From Bradyrhizobium cytisi (lineage in GTDB: Bacteria; Pseudomonadota; Alphaproteobacteria; Rhizobiales; Xanthobacteraceae): a stretch of DNA of 64,000 nt. The notes below the pieces were generated by a model. The model searched no databases. It had not been told where the DNA came from and saw nothing but the letters and a program-made list of their open reading frames with translations. Position 1 is the first letter of the stretch. Each line of letters begins with the position of its first letter. Made by a program: the position numbers and the translations under genes. Location: the NCBI RefSeq assembly GCF_008123515.1, contig NZ_VSSR01000013.1, positions 62,001 to 126,000 of the forward strand. Reading direction: 5' to 3'. This document shows positions 26,287 to 34,784 of this stretch, one piece after another.

Positions 26287-26360
26287 GCGGGTGTAGCTCA
26301 ATGGTAGAGCAGCAGCCTTCCAAGCTGAATACGAGGGTTCGATTCCCTTCACCCGCTCCA
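26287..26360 (+). tRNA. tRNA-Gly(TCC)
   Basis: 74 nt with encoded CCA. Acceptor arm GCGGGTG pairs with CACCCGC; anticodon loop CCTTCCAAG with anticodon TCC; T arm GAGGGTTCGATTCCCTT. Its 3' 45 nt are the attachment site of the 11.8-kb island: the same 45 nt recur at 38163-38207. The gene itself is intact. Confidence 0.97.
26316..26360 (+). repeat. attL: 45-bp direct repeat in the 3' half of tRNA-Gly
   Basis: From CCTTCCAAGC in the anticodon arm to the terminal CCA, identical over 45 bp to 38163-38207. The identity stops at both sides (G/C before, A/G after), so these are the exact borders of the shared core. Confidence 0.97.
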
Positions 26361-26417
26361 ACGTTTTCAGGCACTTGACGCGCGAGCAGCCTTCCATTCG
26401 GACAAGCGGGCTGATGC

Positions 26418-27674
26418 TCATTCGGACAAATGGCCGTCTTTTGTTCGGGCCGCCCGGCGCTTCTTCGCGCCATTCACGATCTGTCGTGTCGTGCGCTTGG
26501 TGTACTTCGGCAACACCTTCACAGTAGTGTGGCGGCCTTGTGCCAACATCTCGCGGTCGGTCAGTTCGGCGTCGCCGCCCTCGGTGAAACCGCCGTGACG
26601 GAACGAGGTGAACGATAGCACATCGCGGAGGCCAGCGGCGCGGATGACTTCTTTGACCTTGCGGCTCAGATGGGTGAAGTCCGGCTGATCCGGCTTAGGC
26701 CAAGTAGGCCAAGGGCCGCGATTGCTCCAATCCCGGCACAGCATCAGGCCGCCGATGCGGTCGCGCTTGATGGCGTCAAGTTCGGCCATGAGCTCAGGAT
26801 AGAGCGGTGCGCCTGCGTCGTCGAGCAGAGGTATCCAGCCTTCCTGCTTCGTTTTCTCGTCCACCACACGGACCATGTTCGGCCGCTCTTTCGGGCGATA
26901 ATGCGACACATCGAATGTTGCGAAGATGTCGGTCTCGCGTTGCAGCCATTCCCAGCCGATCAGCGCGGCAGTGCACAGCGACGGCAAGCCAAGCTCGACG
27001 GCCTTGGCGCGAAATGCCAACAGCTCCTCATACGTCGCGGTCGGTGTTTCGCGGTTGGATGACCGCAGACCCATTTGTGCGAACGGATTAACATGGGGCA
27101 GCTTGCCGGGATGGCGGCGCGCAACAACGTTCCACGCGCGGCGGCAAGATTTCATAGCGTGATTGACGGTGGTGCGGCGCTCGCGTTCGATTACGTTGCC
27201 CTTGGCGTCAGTGATCTTGAGGATCAGCAGCTTTTCATAAAGATCATCAGTCAACGCCGTGTCGATGGCCGACAGCCGCTTCTCACCGAGCCGCGCGCCG
27301 TCCTTCAGAATGTAGCCGCCGACCAGCTTGAAGCCGACTTCATGATTGCGCTTCGATTTGGGGTCGAGCTTGGTGTAACGCCGATCAGCGCGGTATTCGG
27401 CAAACATCCAATCGAGCCTTCCGAATGCGGCGGCCGTGGGCGTTGATGCCGAAGGGGCACCGGCGGTGCGCCACGCATCGAAGGCGGGCAAGAGAACCGT
27501 TTCGGCCCTTGATACGGCAGCATTGTAGTCGGTGCCGAGCGGCGCATTCTCAATGGTGCAGCCTGCCTTCCGCGCCCATGACGGCACATGAAAAAAATAG
27601 CCCCAGCCGCCGTTCTTGAGCGGCTTGCGCTCGACGTAGCGGGGCAGGGGCAGGGCGGAGCGGGGCGGTTTCAC
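26418..27674 (-). CDS. int: Tyrosine integrase of the tRNA-Gly island
   Basis: 418 aa. A basic N-terminus, a core-binding region (YEKLLILKITDAKGN, then TTVNHAMKSCRRAW) and a phage-integrase catalytic domain: ALIGWEWLQRETDIF (Arg), FTSFRHGGFTEGGD (His/Arg region), MLAQGRHTT and the nucleophile Tyr in LPKYTKRTT. It lies 58 bp from attL with its 3' end towards the tRNA, the normal layout. Its start overlaps the stop of the upstream 96-aa gene by 4 bp, so the integrase is at the end of a small operon. Confidence 0.93.
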   Translation of the reverse strand: MKPPRSALPLPRYVERKPLKNGGWGYFFHVPSWARKAGCTIENAPLGTDYNAAVSRAETVLLPAFDAWRTAGAPSASTPTAAAFGRLDWMFAEYRADRRYTKLDPKSKRNHEVGFKLVGGYILKDGARLGEKRLSAIDTALTDDLYEKLLILKITDAKGNVIERERRTTVNHAMKSCRRAWNVVARRHPGKLPHVNPFAQMGLRSSNRETPTATYEELLAFRAKAVELGLPSLCTAALIGWEWLQRETDIFATFDVSHYRPKERPNMVRVVDEKTKQEGWIPLLDDAGAPLYPELMAELDAIKRDRIGGLMLCRDWSNRGPWPTWPKPDQPDFTHLSRKVKEVIRAAGLRDVLSFTSFRHGGFTEGGDAELTDREMLAQGRHTTVKVLPKYTKRTTRQIVNGAKKRRAARTKDGHLSE

Positions 27675-27961
27675 AGGAGCCTCCTCAAGTCCTCAGAGGT
27701 TTCGTCACTGACTTGCGCCGTCACGGGCTTGCCAAACGTCAACGTCACGCTTCCGTCTGCATTGACGGTCGCGCTGTTCACCGCAACACCAGCCGCGCTT
27801 GCCTGTTGCATCGCGCGCGCGAGGGTCATGGGGGACTTGCGCATGCGCTTCTGTTTAGGCGGGAAGGTTTCGATGTCCCAACGCTCACGGTCATCACCGG
27901 GGACAAATCCCCGTTTGCTGAATTCGATGAACGCCTGCCAGGCGTCGTCACGGCCGTCCAT
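27671..27961 (-). CDS. Unknown small protein coupled to the integrase
   Basis: 96 aa from ATG 27961, supported by an AGGAAAGG ribosome binding site 8 nt upstream. Features: an acidic/aromatic start (MDGRDDAWQAFIEFSKRGF), a basic linker (PPKQKRMRKSPMT) and a small C-terminal domain (MQQASAAGVAVNSATVNADG). Its ATGA overlap with the integrase suggests coupled translation. An excisionase or directionality role would fit the position, but no winged-helix signature was seen. Confidence 0.65.
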   Translation of the reverse strand: MDGRDDAWQAFIEFSKRGFVPGDDRERWDIETFPPKQKRMRKSPMTLARAMQQASAAGVAVNSATVNADGSVTLTFGKPVTAQVSDETSEDLRRLL

Positions 27962-28120
27962 GGTGATGCCTTTCCTGCTCAATATAGCGTCGGCTTGACT
28001 CGACGTACATAATCAAGCGGCCTCGCCGACCTTGACCCCCAAAGGACCGACACAGCAGGGAGGTATTGGCTTTCCGTTGTTGGGCTGGCCGCGTCGCCCT
28101 CAGTTGCCCTGTGCCGAAGC

Positions 28121-28336
28121 TCAATAACCTTTCGTCGAGCGCACGACGCCGACTGTCGGCGTCGTGGTGCCCATGATCTGCGCGATCTCGCTTTGAAGCG
28201 AAGCGATGGCCGCGCGCATCTCCTCGCCGCTCGTATAAGTGATCGAACGGCCGTCGTACTCCAGCGAGCGCACACCGGAACGGTACGCGCGCTTCAATGC
28301 GTCGAGCTGTGCTTGCAACGCCGCAACGTCGGCCAT
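28121..28336 (-). CDS. gpW-like phage head-tail connector protein
   Basis: 71 aa from ATG 28336. The sequence ADVAALQAQLDALKRAYRSG, then SLEYDGRSITYTSGEEMRAA, follows lambda gpW: an N-terminal helix, a beta hairpin, and a second helix, at nearly the same length (68 aa in lambda). gpW plugs the portal after DNA packaging and receives the tail. Its ATG lies one base after the stop of the capsid gene, so it belongs to the head operon. In lambda this gene precedes the portal gene instead. Confidence 0.82.
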   Translation of the reverse strand: MADVAALQAQLDALKRAYRSGVRSLEYDGRSITYTSGEEMRAAIASLQSEIAQIMGTTTPTVGVVRSTKGY

Positions 28337-28337
28337 G

Positions 28338-30104
28338 TTACTGGCCCGCGTTGGTGACAAGGCCACGCCACTCCACGGCACCGCAGCCATAGTCCAAGCG
28401 GACTTTGGTCTGGACGCCGTCAACCTCGAAACCAGCACGGCTCTCGGTCTGCGGACCCGGCGCGCCCGCCAGATAGGCGAACTCAATACAGGGCAGCAGC
28501 GCCGGATCGGCGGACAAGTACCAGCGATGCGTGTCCGCCAAGCGCGGCTCGACGATCAGATCGAGGAACGCGAACGGGTTGACGTTGGCGGTCTGCGTCG
28601 CCTGCACGGACGTGATCAGCTTCTCCGCGCTGGTCTCCAGCGCGCTCGGCACGATCAGGTAGCGCGGAACAACGCTGATGCCGCCGCCGCCGGGGCCGGT
28701 CTGATTGCGCATCAACAGGCGCGCTTCCGACAGGGTGGTTTCGCTCGGCACGCCGCCCGTGCCGACGTTGCCGTGCGCGGCGTTGAACAGCGCCACGCTG
28801 TCGCTCATGGTCGGGCCGAGGCCGGAATTCTGCACGATCAGATCAACCAGCTTCTGACGCTCGAATTCAGCGGCAGCAAGGCCAAGGCGCTGGGTGATGT
28901 CGCCGAGGCCGCCCAAATCGTCATTGACCAACGCCTGCCGCGAGATCGGGAAGATTTTGCCGTAAGTCGCGATGCTGTAGCTCTCAGCGGTGTCAACAAA
29001 CGAGCCATACTGATACTCGCCGCTCTCAGACACTGCCGCGAGCTTGAAACCGGAATGATCGAGCTGAATGCGGCTCTTGGCGCGGAAATCATTGGCCGTC
29101 GTCTCGCGCGCAATGCGACGGATGCCGCTCGGCGCGATCTGGTAGGCTTCACGCAGCGACTTGTTCATCAGATTGGCGAGCAATGCCGGGTAATCCGAGG
29201 TGGTCTGCAATGCGCGAGTGATCAGGCTCGGCGCGGCCATACCCAGCGTCGAGATGCCAGCGCGATGCAGGCACTCGCGGGCCATGTCGGCGCAGCTCAT
29301 GCCGACGTACTGGCGAGCCTGCGGCATCGGCGTGAAGTTCGGCACGATCCGCGTGTACATGGCGTCGGCGGCGGCGCGCTGAAAAACGTCGGGGTTATCG
29401 AGCGCCAAAAGATTGTGCATATTGGCGGTTCCTGCGCTGCGAACGGTGACAGACCGATCCAGCATGTCATTGAGAAAAGCGCGGCGCGCATCGTCGATGC
29501 TCGCGCCGCATTCGATCAGGGCGGTGACGCGGTCCGTCGCAACACCGGCACGGCGGCCCAGTTCACGAATGGCGCAGCCATCATTCGCCGCGCGGGTGCG
29601 CGCGGTCGGATCGGCGGGCACGGCGACGAAGCTCGCCTCGCGCACCGACCAGCGGGCGGCCGTCATGGTGCGCACGCCATTGGCGTCCTTGCCCGCCTTC
29701 CACTCGCCGACTTCGTAGCCGACCGACAGATTGCGGATGATGCCGTTGCGGATGTCGGTCACGACCGGTGCGATCTCCGGACGCGACGAAAAACGCAAGC
29801 GCGCAATCACTTCGCTGCCAACGATCCAAACGTCGTCAATCGTGCCGAGCACGTTATCGATGCCGCTCTGCTGGTGGCTGTCGAGAACCGACGCGCCACG
29901 GGTGACGCCGAGGTCCAGCCCCGAAGGATCGAGGATTTCCATGAAGTCGCCACGCGCATCACGACGCCGAACCGGCGTGGTCGATGCGATGACGGCCTCG
30001 ATGGTCATGGCCTCGGCGTCAAATGTGCGCGGACGCGGGATCGCGTCGCGACGGGCAAGGTCAACTGCGCTTTCGCGCAGCAAAAGGGCAGTGGAATTAC
30101 GCAT
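28338..30104 (-). CDS. Prohead protease/major capsid protein fusion
   Basis: 588 aa from ATG 30104, chosen for the GGAG site 7 nt upstream (ATG 30110 is too close). The first ~200 residues resemble a phage prohead protease (ARGDFMEILDPSGLDLGVTR, then ASVLDSHQQSG, IRNGIIRNLSVGYEVGEW, REASFVAVPADPTA). The His in VLDSHQQS and the Ser in RNLSVGYE are plausible catalytic residues. From about 290 it is an HK97-type major capsid protein: YDTAESYSIATYGKIF-like region, FERQKLVDLI, and the end FEVDGVQTKVRLDYGCGAV. Such fused proteins occur in many alphaproteobacterial phages; the protease matures the head and is cut away. It overlaps the portal gene by 8 bp. Confidence 0.85.
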   Translation of the reverse strand: MRNSTALLLRESAVDLARRDAIPRPRTFDAEAMTIEAVIASTTPVRRRDARGDFMEILDPSGLDLGVTRGASVLDSHQQSGIDNVLGTIDDVWIVGSEVIARLRFSSRPEIAPVVTDIRNGIIRNLSVGYEVGEWKAGKDANGVRTMTAARWSVREASFVAVPADPTARTRAANDGCAIRELGRRAGVATDRVTALIECGASIDDARRAFLNDMLDRSVTVRSAGTANMHNLLALDNPDVFQRAAADAMYTRIVPNFTPMPQARQYVGMSCADMARECLHRAGISTLGMAAPSLITRALQTTSDYPALLANLMNKSLREAYQIAPSGIRRIARETTANDFRAKSRIQLDHSGFKLAAVSESGEYQYGSFVDTAESYSIATYGKIFPISRQALVNDDLGGLGDITQRLGLAAAEFERQKLVDLIVQNSGLGPTMSDSVALFNAAHGNVGTGGVPSETTLSEARLLMRNQTGPGGGGISVVPRYLIVPSALETSAEKLITSVQATQTANVNPFAFLDLIVEPRLADTHRWYLSADPALLPCIEFAYLAGAPGPQTESRAGFEVDGVQTKVRLDYGCGAVEWRGLVTNAGQ

Positions 30105-31521
30105 TCTCATTCTCCGTTTCGTTTTGGCTGGCGATACCGCCAGCGCTTGCCGACAGATCGTCGGCGGCAAAGGGATCGTTCTCGATTTCGGCATCAACGT
30201 CGGCGGGATCGCGCCCGCCTTCGCTGATGATCTCTTGACGCGAGCGCAGCTTGGCCGCGACCGCGAGGGTATCGGCTTTCGCCTTCTTAAGCTCGTCAAT
30301 CGCGGGCCAGCCCGGAAACAAGAAGGACGCGCCGTAGCGCTCGGGATTGGTCTCATAGTCGGGCGCGCGCATGCGGCCGGACAGCACTTCGAGCAGCACC
30401 AACCGATCCCAAATCGGCGTGAGCAGTTGCGCGACGATGTGATTTTGCTGGATCGCCTTCACGCGACGCTGGAACGTCGCCAAACCGAGCTTGCCAGCGC
30501 TGTAGTTGATTGCGCCGAAGTCGCCGGTTGCCATGAACGCGGGCACGCCAGCGCCCGCGCAAATCAGCCGCTCAATGTGCGACAGCACTTCCGGAACGGT
30601 ATTCATCTCGGAGGTCGGCGGAAAGCTGACATCCGCGCCGGGCGGCAGACGCAAGGTCGCGCCGGGTTCGAGATAGAGCGACGCGGGGTCGGTGCTCTCA
30701 TCGAACGCCATTTCACCGTTGGGATCGCGCACGACCATGCCCACGAGGCAAGTCGTTCGCAATTTCACGACCGCCGCGTCGATGCAATTGTCCAGCTCCA
30801 TCGCCAACGGCGCGACAGAAGTCAGCGGCGAGATGCCGCGAGGGACGCCGGGAAAGTGCGGTTCATACACGTGGCAGACATCAAGCGCCGAGATGCGAAC
30901 AGGAGGCGCGACGCTGGCCCAAGGCGCGTCCGGAGGGGTCGGCAGCACCCAAAAAGCCACGCGGCGACCGTCGCCGTCGAATTCGACGCCTGCCATGATC
31001 ATGGGCGCATTGCCAACAAGACCGAGCGCCGGAACAGACTTGGAGCTGTCAACTTGATCCGCCGTCAGCATCTGGAGCTTCAATTGCATGCTGACCGGAT
31101 CGCTGACGAGCCGCGTGAAGTTTTCGCCATCGACAAAGAAGCCCCGCGCCACACGAGACAGATAACCGCCAAGCGACATGCCGCCCTCGACGCTGCAATC
31201 CTGGAAGAACGCATTCCAGACGCGCTGCAAGTGCGCATTCGTGTCAGGATCAGGATGCGCCGCGCGCACAGTCGGACCATCCGCGACGATGGCAGTGACT
31301 GCATGCTGGATGATAGACGCGATCAAACTGTTGTTTTGGCTCTGATGCGAGACTTTGCGCGACGCGAGACGACCGGCGGCGAGCTGTTGGCTGATTGGCG
31401 AATGAAGCGCATAGGCAGCGGGCCAGCGAGCAGAGCCGCCCGTGATGTCATAGCCGGAGAACGCGCGGGTGAGGGCGCGGAAGGCGTTGCGGGTGCGACT
31501 GAGAATTCCGGTGCGCTTCAT
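30097..31521 (-). CDS. Phage portal protein (lambda gpB family)
   Basis: 474 aa, a little shorter than lambda gpB (533 aa). Marks of Phage_portal_2 are visible: GYDITGGSARWPAAYALHSP, then a region on foreign DNA ends ARGFFVDGENFTRLV, HVYEPHFPGVPRGISPLTSV and FGAINYSAGKLGLATFQRR. It forms the dodecameric ring through which DNA enters the head and starts prohead assembly. The start overlaps the upstream gene by 4 bp and the end overlaps the capsid gene by 8 bp. Confidence 0.9.
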   Translation of the reverse strand: MKRTGILSRTRNAFRALTRAFSGYDITGGSARWPAAYALHSPISQQLAAGRLASRKVSHQSQNNSLIASIIQHAVTAIVADGPTVRAAHPDPDTNAHLQRVWNAFFQDCSVEGGMSLGGYLSRVARGFFVDGENFTRLVSDPVSMQLKLQMLTADQVDSSKSVPALGLVGNAPMIMAGVEFDGDGRRVAFWVLPTPPDAPWASVAPPVRISALDVCHVYEPHFPGVPRGISPLTSVAPLAMELDNCIDAAVVKLRTTCLVGMVVRDPNGEMAFDESTDPASLYLEPGATLRLPPGADVSFPPTSEMNTVPEVLSHIERLICAGAGVPAFMATGDFGAINYSAGKLGLATFQRRVKAIQQNHIVAQLLTPIWDRLVLLEVLSGRMRAPDYETNPERYGASFLFPGWPAIDELKKAKADTLAVAAKLRSRQEIISEGGRDPADVDAEIENDPFAADDLSASAGGIASQNETENENA

Positions 31522-31847
31522 GACGCCTCCGGAACGCGCGTCAACGGCATGCCACGACCCTGCATCGACACGGCGAAATAGGTCGTCACGTATTCGACCG
31601 GCAAGCCAGTCGCCGTCGCGATATCGCCGAGCGTGACATCATCATCGCCATCGATCTGCTTGCGCAGGCGCTTGATCGTGCGGCGCAACTTCGGCATGGC
31701 GGCGTTGGTGTTCAGATGTTCGCGAACAGTCTTGCTCTTCGACAAGCCATTGAGTGTGTCTTGAAACAGACCCGCCACGATATGGTTCGGCTCGCCGAAC
31801 TTGTCGGCGAGCGTTGCGATGGTGAGATGTTCGACTTGCTGGAGCAT
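31518..31847 (-). CDS. Unknown small protein of the head operon
   Basis: 109 aa with an AAGGA ribosome binding site. It is mostly helical, with TIATLADKFGEPNHIVAGLF and later DDVTLGDIATATGLPVEYVT, the second being helix-turn-helix-like. Its place directly upstream of the portal gene is where lambda-like phages keep terminase or connector genes. A small-terminase or regulatory role is possible, but the sequence does not prove either. Confidence 0.65.
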   Translation of the reverse strand: MLQQVEHLTIATLADKFGEPNHIVAGLFQDTLNGLSKSKTVREHLNTNAAMPKLRRTIKRLRKQIDGDDDVTLGDIATATGLPVEYVTTYFAVSMQGRGMPLTRVPEAS

Positions 31848-31849
31848 GA

Positions 31850-32296
31850 TTATTCCTTGATTTGCAGAGCGGTGCGGACGTGATCAACGACGGCTGCCAG
31901 ATCAATCACGATTATGACGCCGCCAGCCTTGCTCAGTATTTCGCCGAAATGATCTTTGGGATCGAAGAAGAAGCCCTTCTTGTCATCGCGGTGGTAGCCG
32001 AACAAATTCGACACCGCAGCGCCCTGCAAAAGTGCAAAGAACTGAAGATGAACCGGCGCGTAATCGAGGGCTTCGATGGCATCTTTGGTGCTGACACCCG
32101 CGCTGGTGAGCACCTTCACGGCGCGGGTGACGCAGATTTCGGTCACCGAGAAGAACTTGGAGTGCTTCGTGCCGGTGACGGTGTCCTTAAAGAGACCGCC
32201 GCGAAGCCGCCACGACGCCAAAGTCGGAAAAGGACAGCCCGCAGCCTTCGCTGCGGTATCCATGTCGAACAGCTTCTTTTCAAAATCATTGATCAT
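31850..32296 (-). CDS. MerR-like HTH protein, candidate repressor/activator of the island
   Basis: 148 aa from ATG 32296. The N-terminus (KKLFDMDTAAKAAGCPFPTL, then ASWRLRGGLF) is a winged-helix or MerR-like DNA-binding motif with a recognition helix; the rest has a C-terminal helical part. It starts inside the first of two palindromes at 32296-32341, so it very probably regulates itself and the divergent replication genes. It heads the head-gene operon. Confidence 0.72.
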   Translation of the reverse strand: MINDFEKKLFDMDTAAKAAGCPFPTLASWRLRGGLFKDTVTGTKHSKFFSVTEICVTRAVKVLTSAGVSTKDAIEALDYAPVHLQFFALLQGAAVSNLFGYHRDDKKGFFFDPKDHFGEILSKAGGVIIVIDLAAVVDHVRTALQIKE

Positions 32297-32341
32297 TACG
32301 CAGTTGCGTAACACTTTTGCCAGTGTTACGCAATGGCGTAA
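32296..32341. promoter_or_regulatory. Divergent operator with two palindromes 30 bp apart
   Basis: Palindrome 1, TTACGCAGTTGCGTAA, is at 32296-32311 and palindrome 2, TTACGCAATGGCGTAA, at 32326-32341; their centres are exactly 30 bp (about three helix turns) apart. Between them a longer inverted repeat pairs TTGCGTAACAC with GTGTTACGCAA around TTTTGCCA. This places a cooperative DNA-binding site in the only divergent gap of the island, overlapping the start codon of the HTH gene. Confidence 0.85.
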
Positions 32342-32411
32342 AATTATTTTGGGCAGGTAGTTTCCGCCCCCGGTTGGCAGACCGGGCGGCAGACAGAAAG
32401 GCAAATCACTA

Positions 32412-32837
32412 ATGGAAGCAGCATCTTACAGCATCGGCGCAAACGCGTCCATCACCGGGCCGGTGAAGATCGGCGACTACTGGGCTTGTTCGGGCGGGTT
32501 TTCGACTGAGGATTTCGGCGATCCGATCCCGGACAACGTCCAGCGCAGCCAGGTGGAGACCGTCAAATCCGTGTTTGCTCGGTGTCGCCCGACGCGCACG
32601 GTGCAGCCCGATGAGTGTCTGACTATCGGTTGGCTCAAACATGATGTCGAGCGCTTGAGCCGCCGTGGCTACATCTCTCGCGGCGCGGTGCTGGTCGCGG
32701 CGTCAGAGATGGGCATCAACATCCTTCCGATATTCGGTGAGGACGGCCCGGCTGATGAAGGCTTCGCGCCGGTCACCGCTTACATCTGCATCAACCGTCG
32801 TGATGTTGATCGCTTGCTGCGCGAGGTGCGCGCATGA
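32412..32837 (+). CDS. Unknown protein, first gene of the replication arm
   Basis: 141 aa starting 70 bp downstream of the second palindrome. It contains SYSIGANASITGPVKIGDYW, a Cys-containing middle, and a C-terminal segment with VTAYICINRRDVDRLLREVR. I do not recognise the family. Its last 4 bp overlap the ATPase gene, so it is probably co-expressed and could be an accessory replication or regulatory protein. Confidence 0.65.
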   Translation: MEAASYSIGANASITGPVKIGDYWACSGGFSTEDFGDPIPDNVQRSQVETVKSVFARCRPTRTVQPDECLTIGWLKHDVERLSRRGYISRGAVLVAASEMGINILPIFGEDGPADEGFAPVTAYICINRRDVDRLLREVRA

Positions 32838-34219
32838 ACGAGATCGCAGACGCCGAAGAGAAGTTCTTGGCGCAACTCAAGCGCCGAACGTCGTTAATCG
32901 TGCAATCGAATAACATGGCTCAGGTGATCGAGGAGCTGATCAAGGATCACGAAACCGATCACGACATCCAGTCCTTTTGTGCAGCATTTCGCCGTCACAC
33001 CCCGGCCGAAATCCGCAAAATGATTGCCGATGCGCGCACAACGCTTGCGATTTCGGAGTATATGTCGCGGGGCCAGATGCGCGCAACACCGTATCGCTGG
33101 ACGCCGCCAGAGCAAATTCCGATGCGGGAGTTCCTTTACGGCAAGCATCTCATCCGTGAATATGTCAGCGCCACGATTGCGCCGGGCGGCCTCGGTAAAT
33201 CGTCGCTCATCATCTCCGAAATGCTCTCGACGGTTTCGGGTCGGGCGTTGCTCGGCATCAGTTCCGAACAGCTCCGCGTCTGGTATTTCAACCTTGAAGA
33301 CCCTGCCACGGAGACGACGCGTCGCATCCAAGCCACCGCCAAATACTTCAAACTCACGGAAAACGACATCGGCGACCGGCTGTTTATCGACCATGGCCGT
33401 GAACGCCCCCTCGTCATCGCGAAGACGGAAGGCCGTGATACCGTGATCTGCGCGCCTGTCGTTGACGCCTTGATCGCGGAGATCAAGGCGCGCAGCATCG
33501 ACGTTGTAATCGTCGATCCCTTTATTTCGTCGCATAAGGTGCCTGAGAACGACAACAACGCCATCGATATGGTGGTGAAGGAATGGGGCAAAGTCGCCGA
33601 TCAGGGCAATTGCGCGGTTGAGCTCGTCCACCACGTTCGGAAGGGCGAACAGGAGGTCACGGTACAAAGCGCGCGCGGCGGCGTGGCGATGACTGATGGC
33701 TGTCGCTCCGTTCGTGTGCTCAATCGCATGACCGAAGCTGAAGCCAAGAAAGCAGGCGTCGATCAGCATCGGTCCTATTTCTCAGCCTATGCCGATAAGG
33801 CCAACCTGACCAAGCCAGCCGACAAGCGGGACTGGTTCAAGCTAGTTTCTGTCGATCTCGACAACAACCCGCTGAACCGTCTCAGCGGCAACCCATTCGG
33901 TGATCTGAAGGGCGACGATATCGGCGTTGTGACCCGCTGGGAGTGGCCCGACTTGCTGGCCGGGGTCACCGGATCGGACTTTGAGCGGTGTGCTCAGGCG
34001 ATCAAGGCAAGCCAATGGCGCGCCGACCAGCGGGCGAATAGCTGGGTCGGCATCGCGATTGCCAAAACTTTGGACCTCAGTCTCGCCGACAAGAAAGACC
34101 GCGCCAAGGTTCTCGCGTTGATCAAGACGTGGCGTGAAACGGGCGCTTTGATCGAGGTCGAGAAGCAGGCCGAGAACCGGCAGACGAAGAAATTCATTGA
34201 GGTGGCCGACGACGATTGA
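32834..34219 (+). CDS. RepA-like AAA ATPase/helicase of the island
   Basis: 461 aa. Walker A is APGGLGKSSL with Lys122; Walker B is IDVVIVDPFISSH; a sensor-like ELVHHVRKGE and the QSARGGVAMTDGCRSVRVL segment follow, as in the RSF1010 RepA/DnaB-like hexameric helicases (AAA_25). The C-terminal 80 residues look like a winged-helix part (KTLDLSLADKKDRAKVLALI). Proteins of this kind drive replication of plasmids and satellites. Iteron-like repeats begin 16 bp after its stop, which supports an origin there. Confidence 0.82.
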   Translation: MNEIADAEEKFLAQLKRRTSLIVQSNNMAQVIEELIKDHETDHDIQSFCAAFRRHTPAEIRKMIADARTTLAISEYMSRGQMRATPYRWTPPEQIPMREFLYGKHLIREYVSATIAPGGLGKSSLIISEMLSTVSGRALLGISSEQLRVWYFNLEDPATETTRRIQATAKYFKLTENDIGDRLFIDHGRERPLVIAKTEGRDTVICAPVVDALIAEIKARSIDVVIVDPFISSHKVPENDNNAIDMVVKEWGKVADQGNCAVELVHHVRKGEQEVTVQSARGGVAMTDGCRSVRVLNRMTEAEAKKAGVDQHRSYFSAYADKANLTKPADKRDWFKLVSVDLDNNPLNRLSGNPFGDLKGDDIGVVTRWEWPDLLAGVTGSDFERCAQAIKASQWRADQRANSWVGIAIAKTLDLSLADKKDRAKVLALIKTWRETGALIEVEKQAENRQTKKFIEVADDD

Positions 34220-34235
34220 AGGGAGGGCCTGACCC

Positions 34236-34370
34236 GCTCCAGTTGCTCCAGTTGGCCGAAGCAGAACTGGAGCAACTGGAACAACTGATCTGCTCCGCTC
34301 CAGTTAAATCCCTTTAGGGATTAACTGGAAGTGGAGCAGCAGGGGGGCGGTCGGAAAGACTGGAGCAGAT
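34236..34370. repeat. Iteron-like repeats, candidate replication origin
   Basis: The 9-mer GCTCCAGTT occurs in tandem at 34236-34244 and 34245-34253 and again at 34297-34305; its reverse form AACTGGAGC is at 34265-34273, with close variants AACTGGAAC at 34274, AACTGGAAG at 34323 and GACTGGAGC near 34359. A hairpin pairs CAGTTAAATCCCT with AGGGATTAACTG at 34301-34327. No reading frame crosses this stretch. The position directly behind the replicative ATPase gene suggests the island's origin. Confidence 0.72.
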
Positions 34371-34442
34371 CGGGACTGTCGGCATGAAAATCAATCTGGG
34401 GCGGCGCGTGCGCCGTCACGTCGTAATAGAGGAGCCAATCGA

Positions 34443-34784
34443 ATGTATGTGATGAACCCGAACCTTTTCCGGCAGTACTTCCTGCACTTCGCAGGCAAGC
34501 TCGCTGATGCGCCCGGCGCGGCGCACCTGACCAAACTGGCTGCGACAGCCAAGGCCATTCCTGTGCCGGTTCTGGCGAGCCTGACGGCGAAGATGGCGCG
34601 GCTCAATCCGCGCGCAGTCAACTGGACCTTGGCGACGCTTGCCGAGGAGATCGCCGACGGCTGCGCCGACTATGGCGACGCGACCGGCTTCGCGCGTGCG
34701 CTGGACCGTGATCTGGAATGGCCGGAGTTGATGGAGCTGGCGAGGGCTGAGGTGGAGCGCCGGGAGCGCGGCAGCTTGCATTAA
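34443..34784 (+). CDS. Unknown protein downstream of the candidate origin
   Basis: 113 aa with a GAGGAG ribosome binding site. It is helical: FRQYFLHFAGKLADAPGAAH, then RLNPRAVNWTLATLAEEIAD, ending ELARAEVERRERG. No known family. It ends convergently with a small minus-strand gene, and the two stop codons overlap by 3-4 bases. Confidence 0.6.
   Translation: MYVMNPNLFRQYFLHFAGKLADAPGAAHLTKLAATAKAIPVPVLASLTAKMARLNPRAVNWTLATLAEEIADGCADYGDATGFARALDRDLEWPELMELARAEVERRERGSLH

Noticed and set aside
25876..26421. Minus-strand frames across rreB and tRNA-Gly
   Set aside because: They run through a tRNA gene and a terminator; only the 14-codon rreB frame is supported.
28239..30227. A 662-codon plus-strand frame opposite the capsid gene
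   Set aside because: Antisense shadow; the minus strand encodes the protease/capsid protein with overlapping operon neighbours.
29731..31581. A 616-codon plus-strand frame opposite the portal gene
   Set aside because: Antisense shadow of the portal gene, no ribosome binding site or domain.
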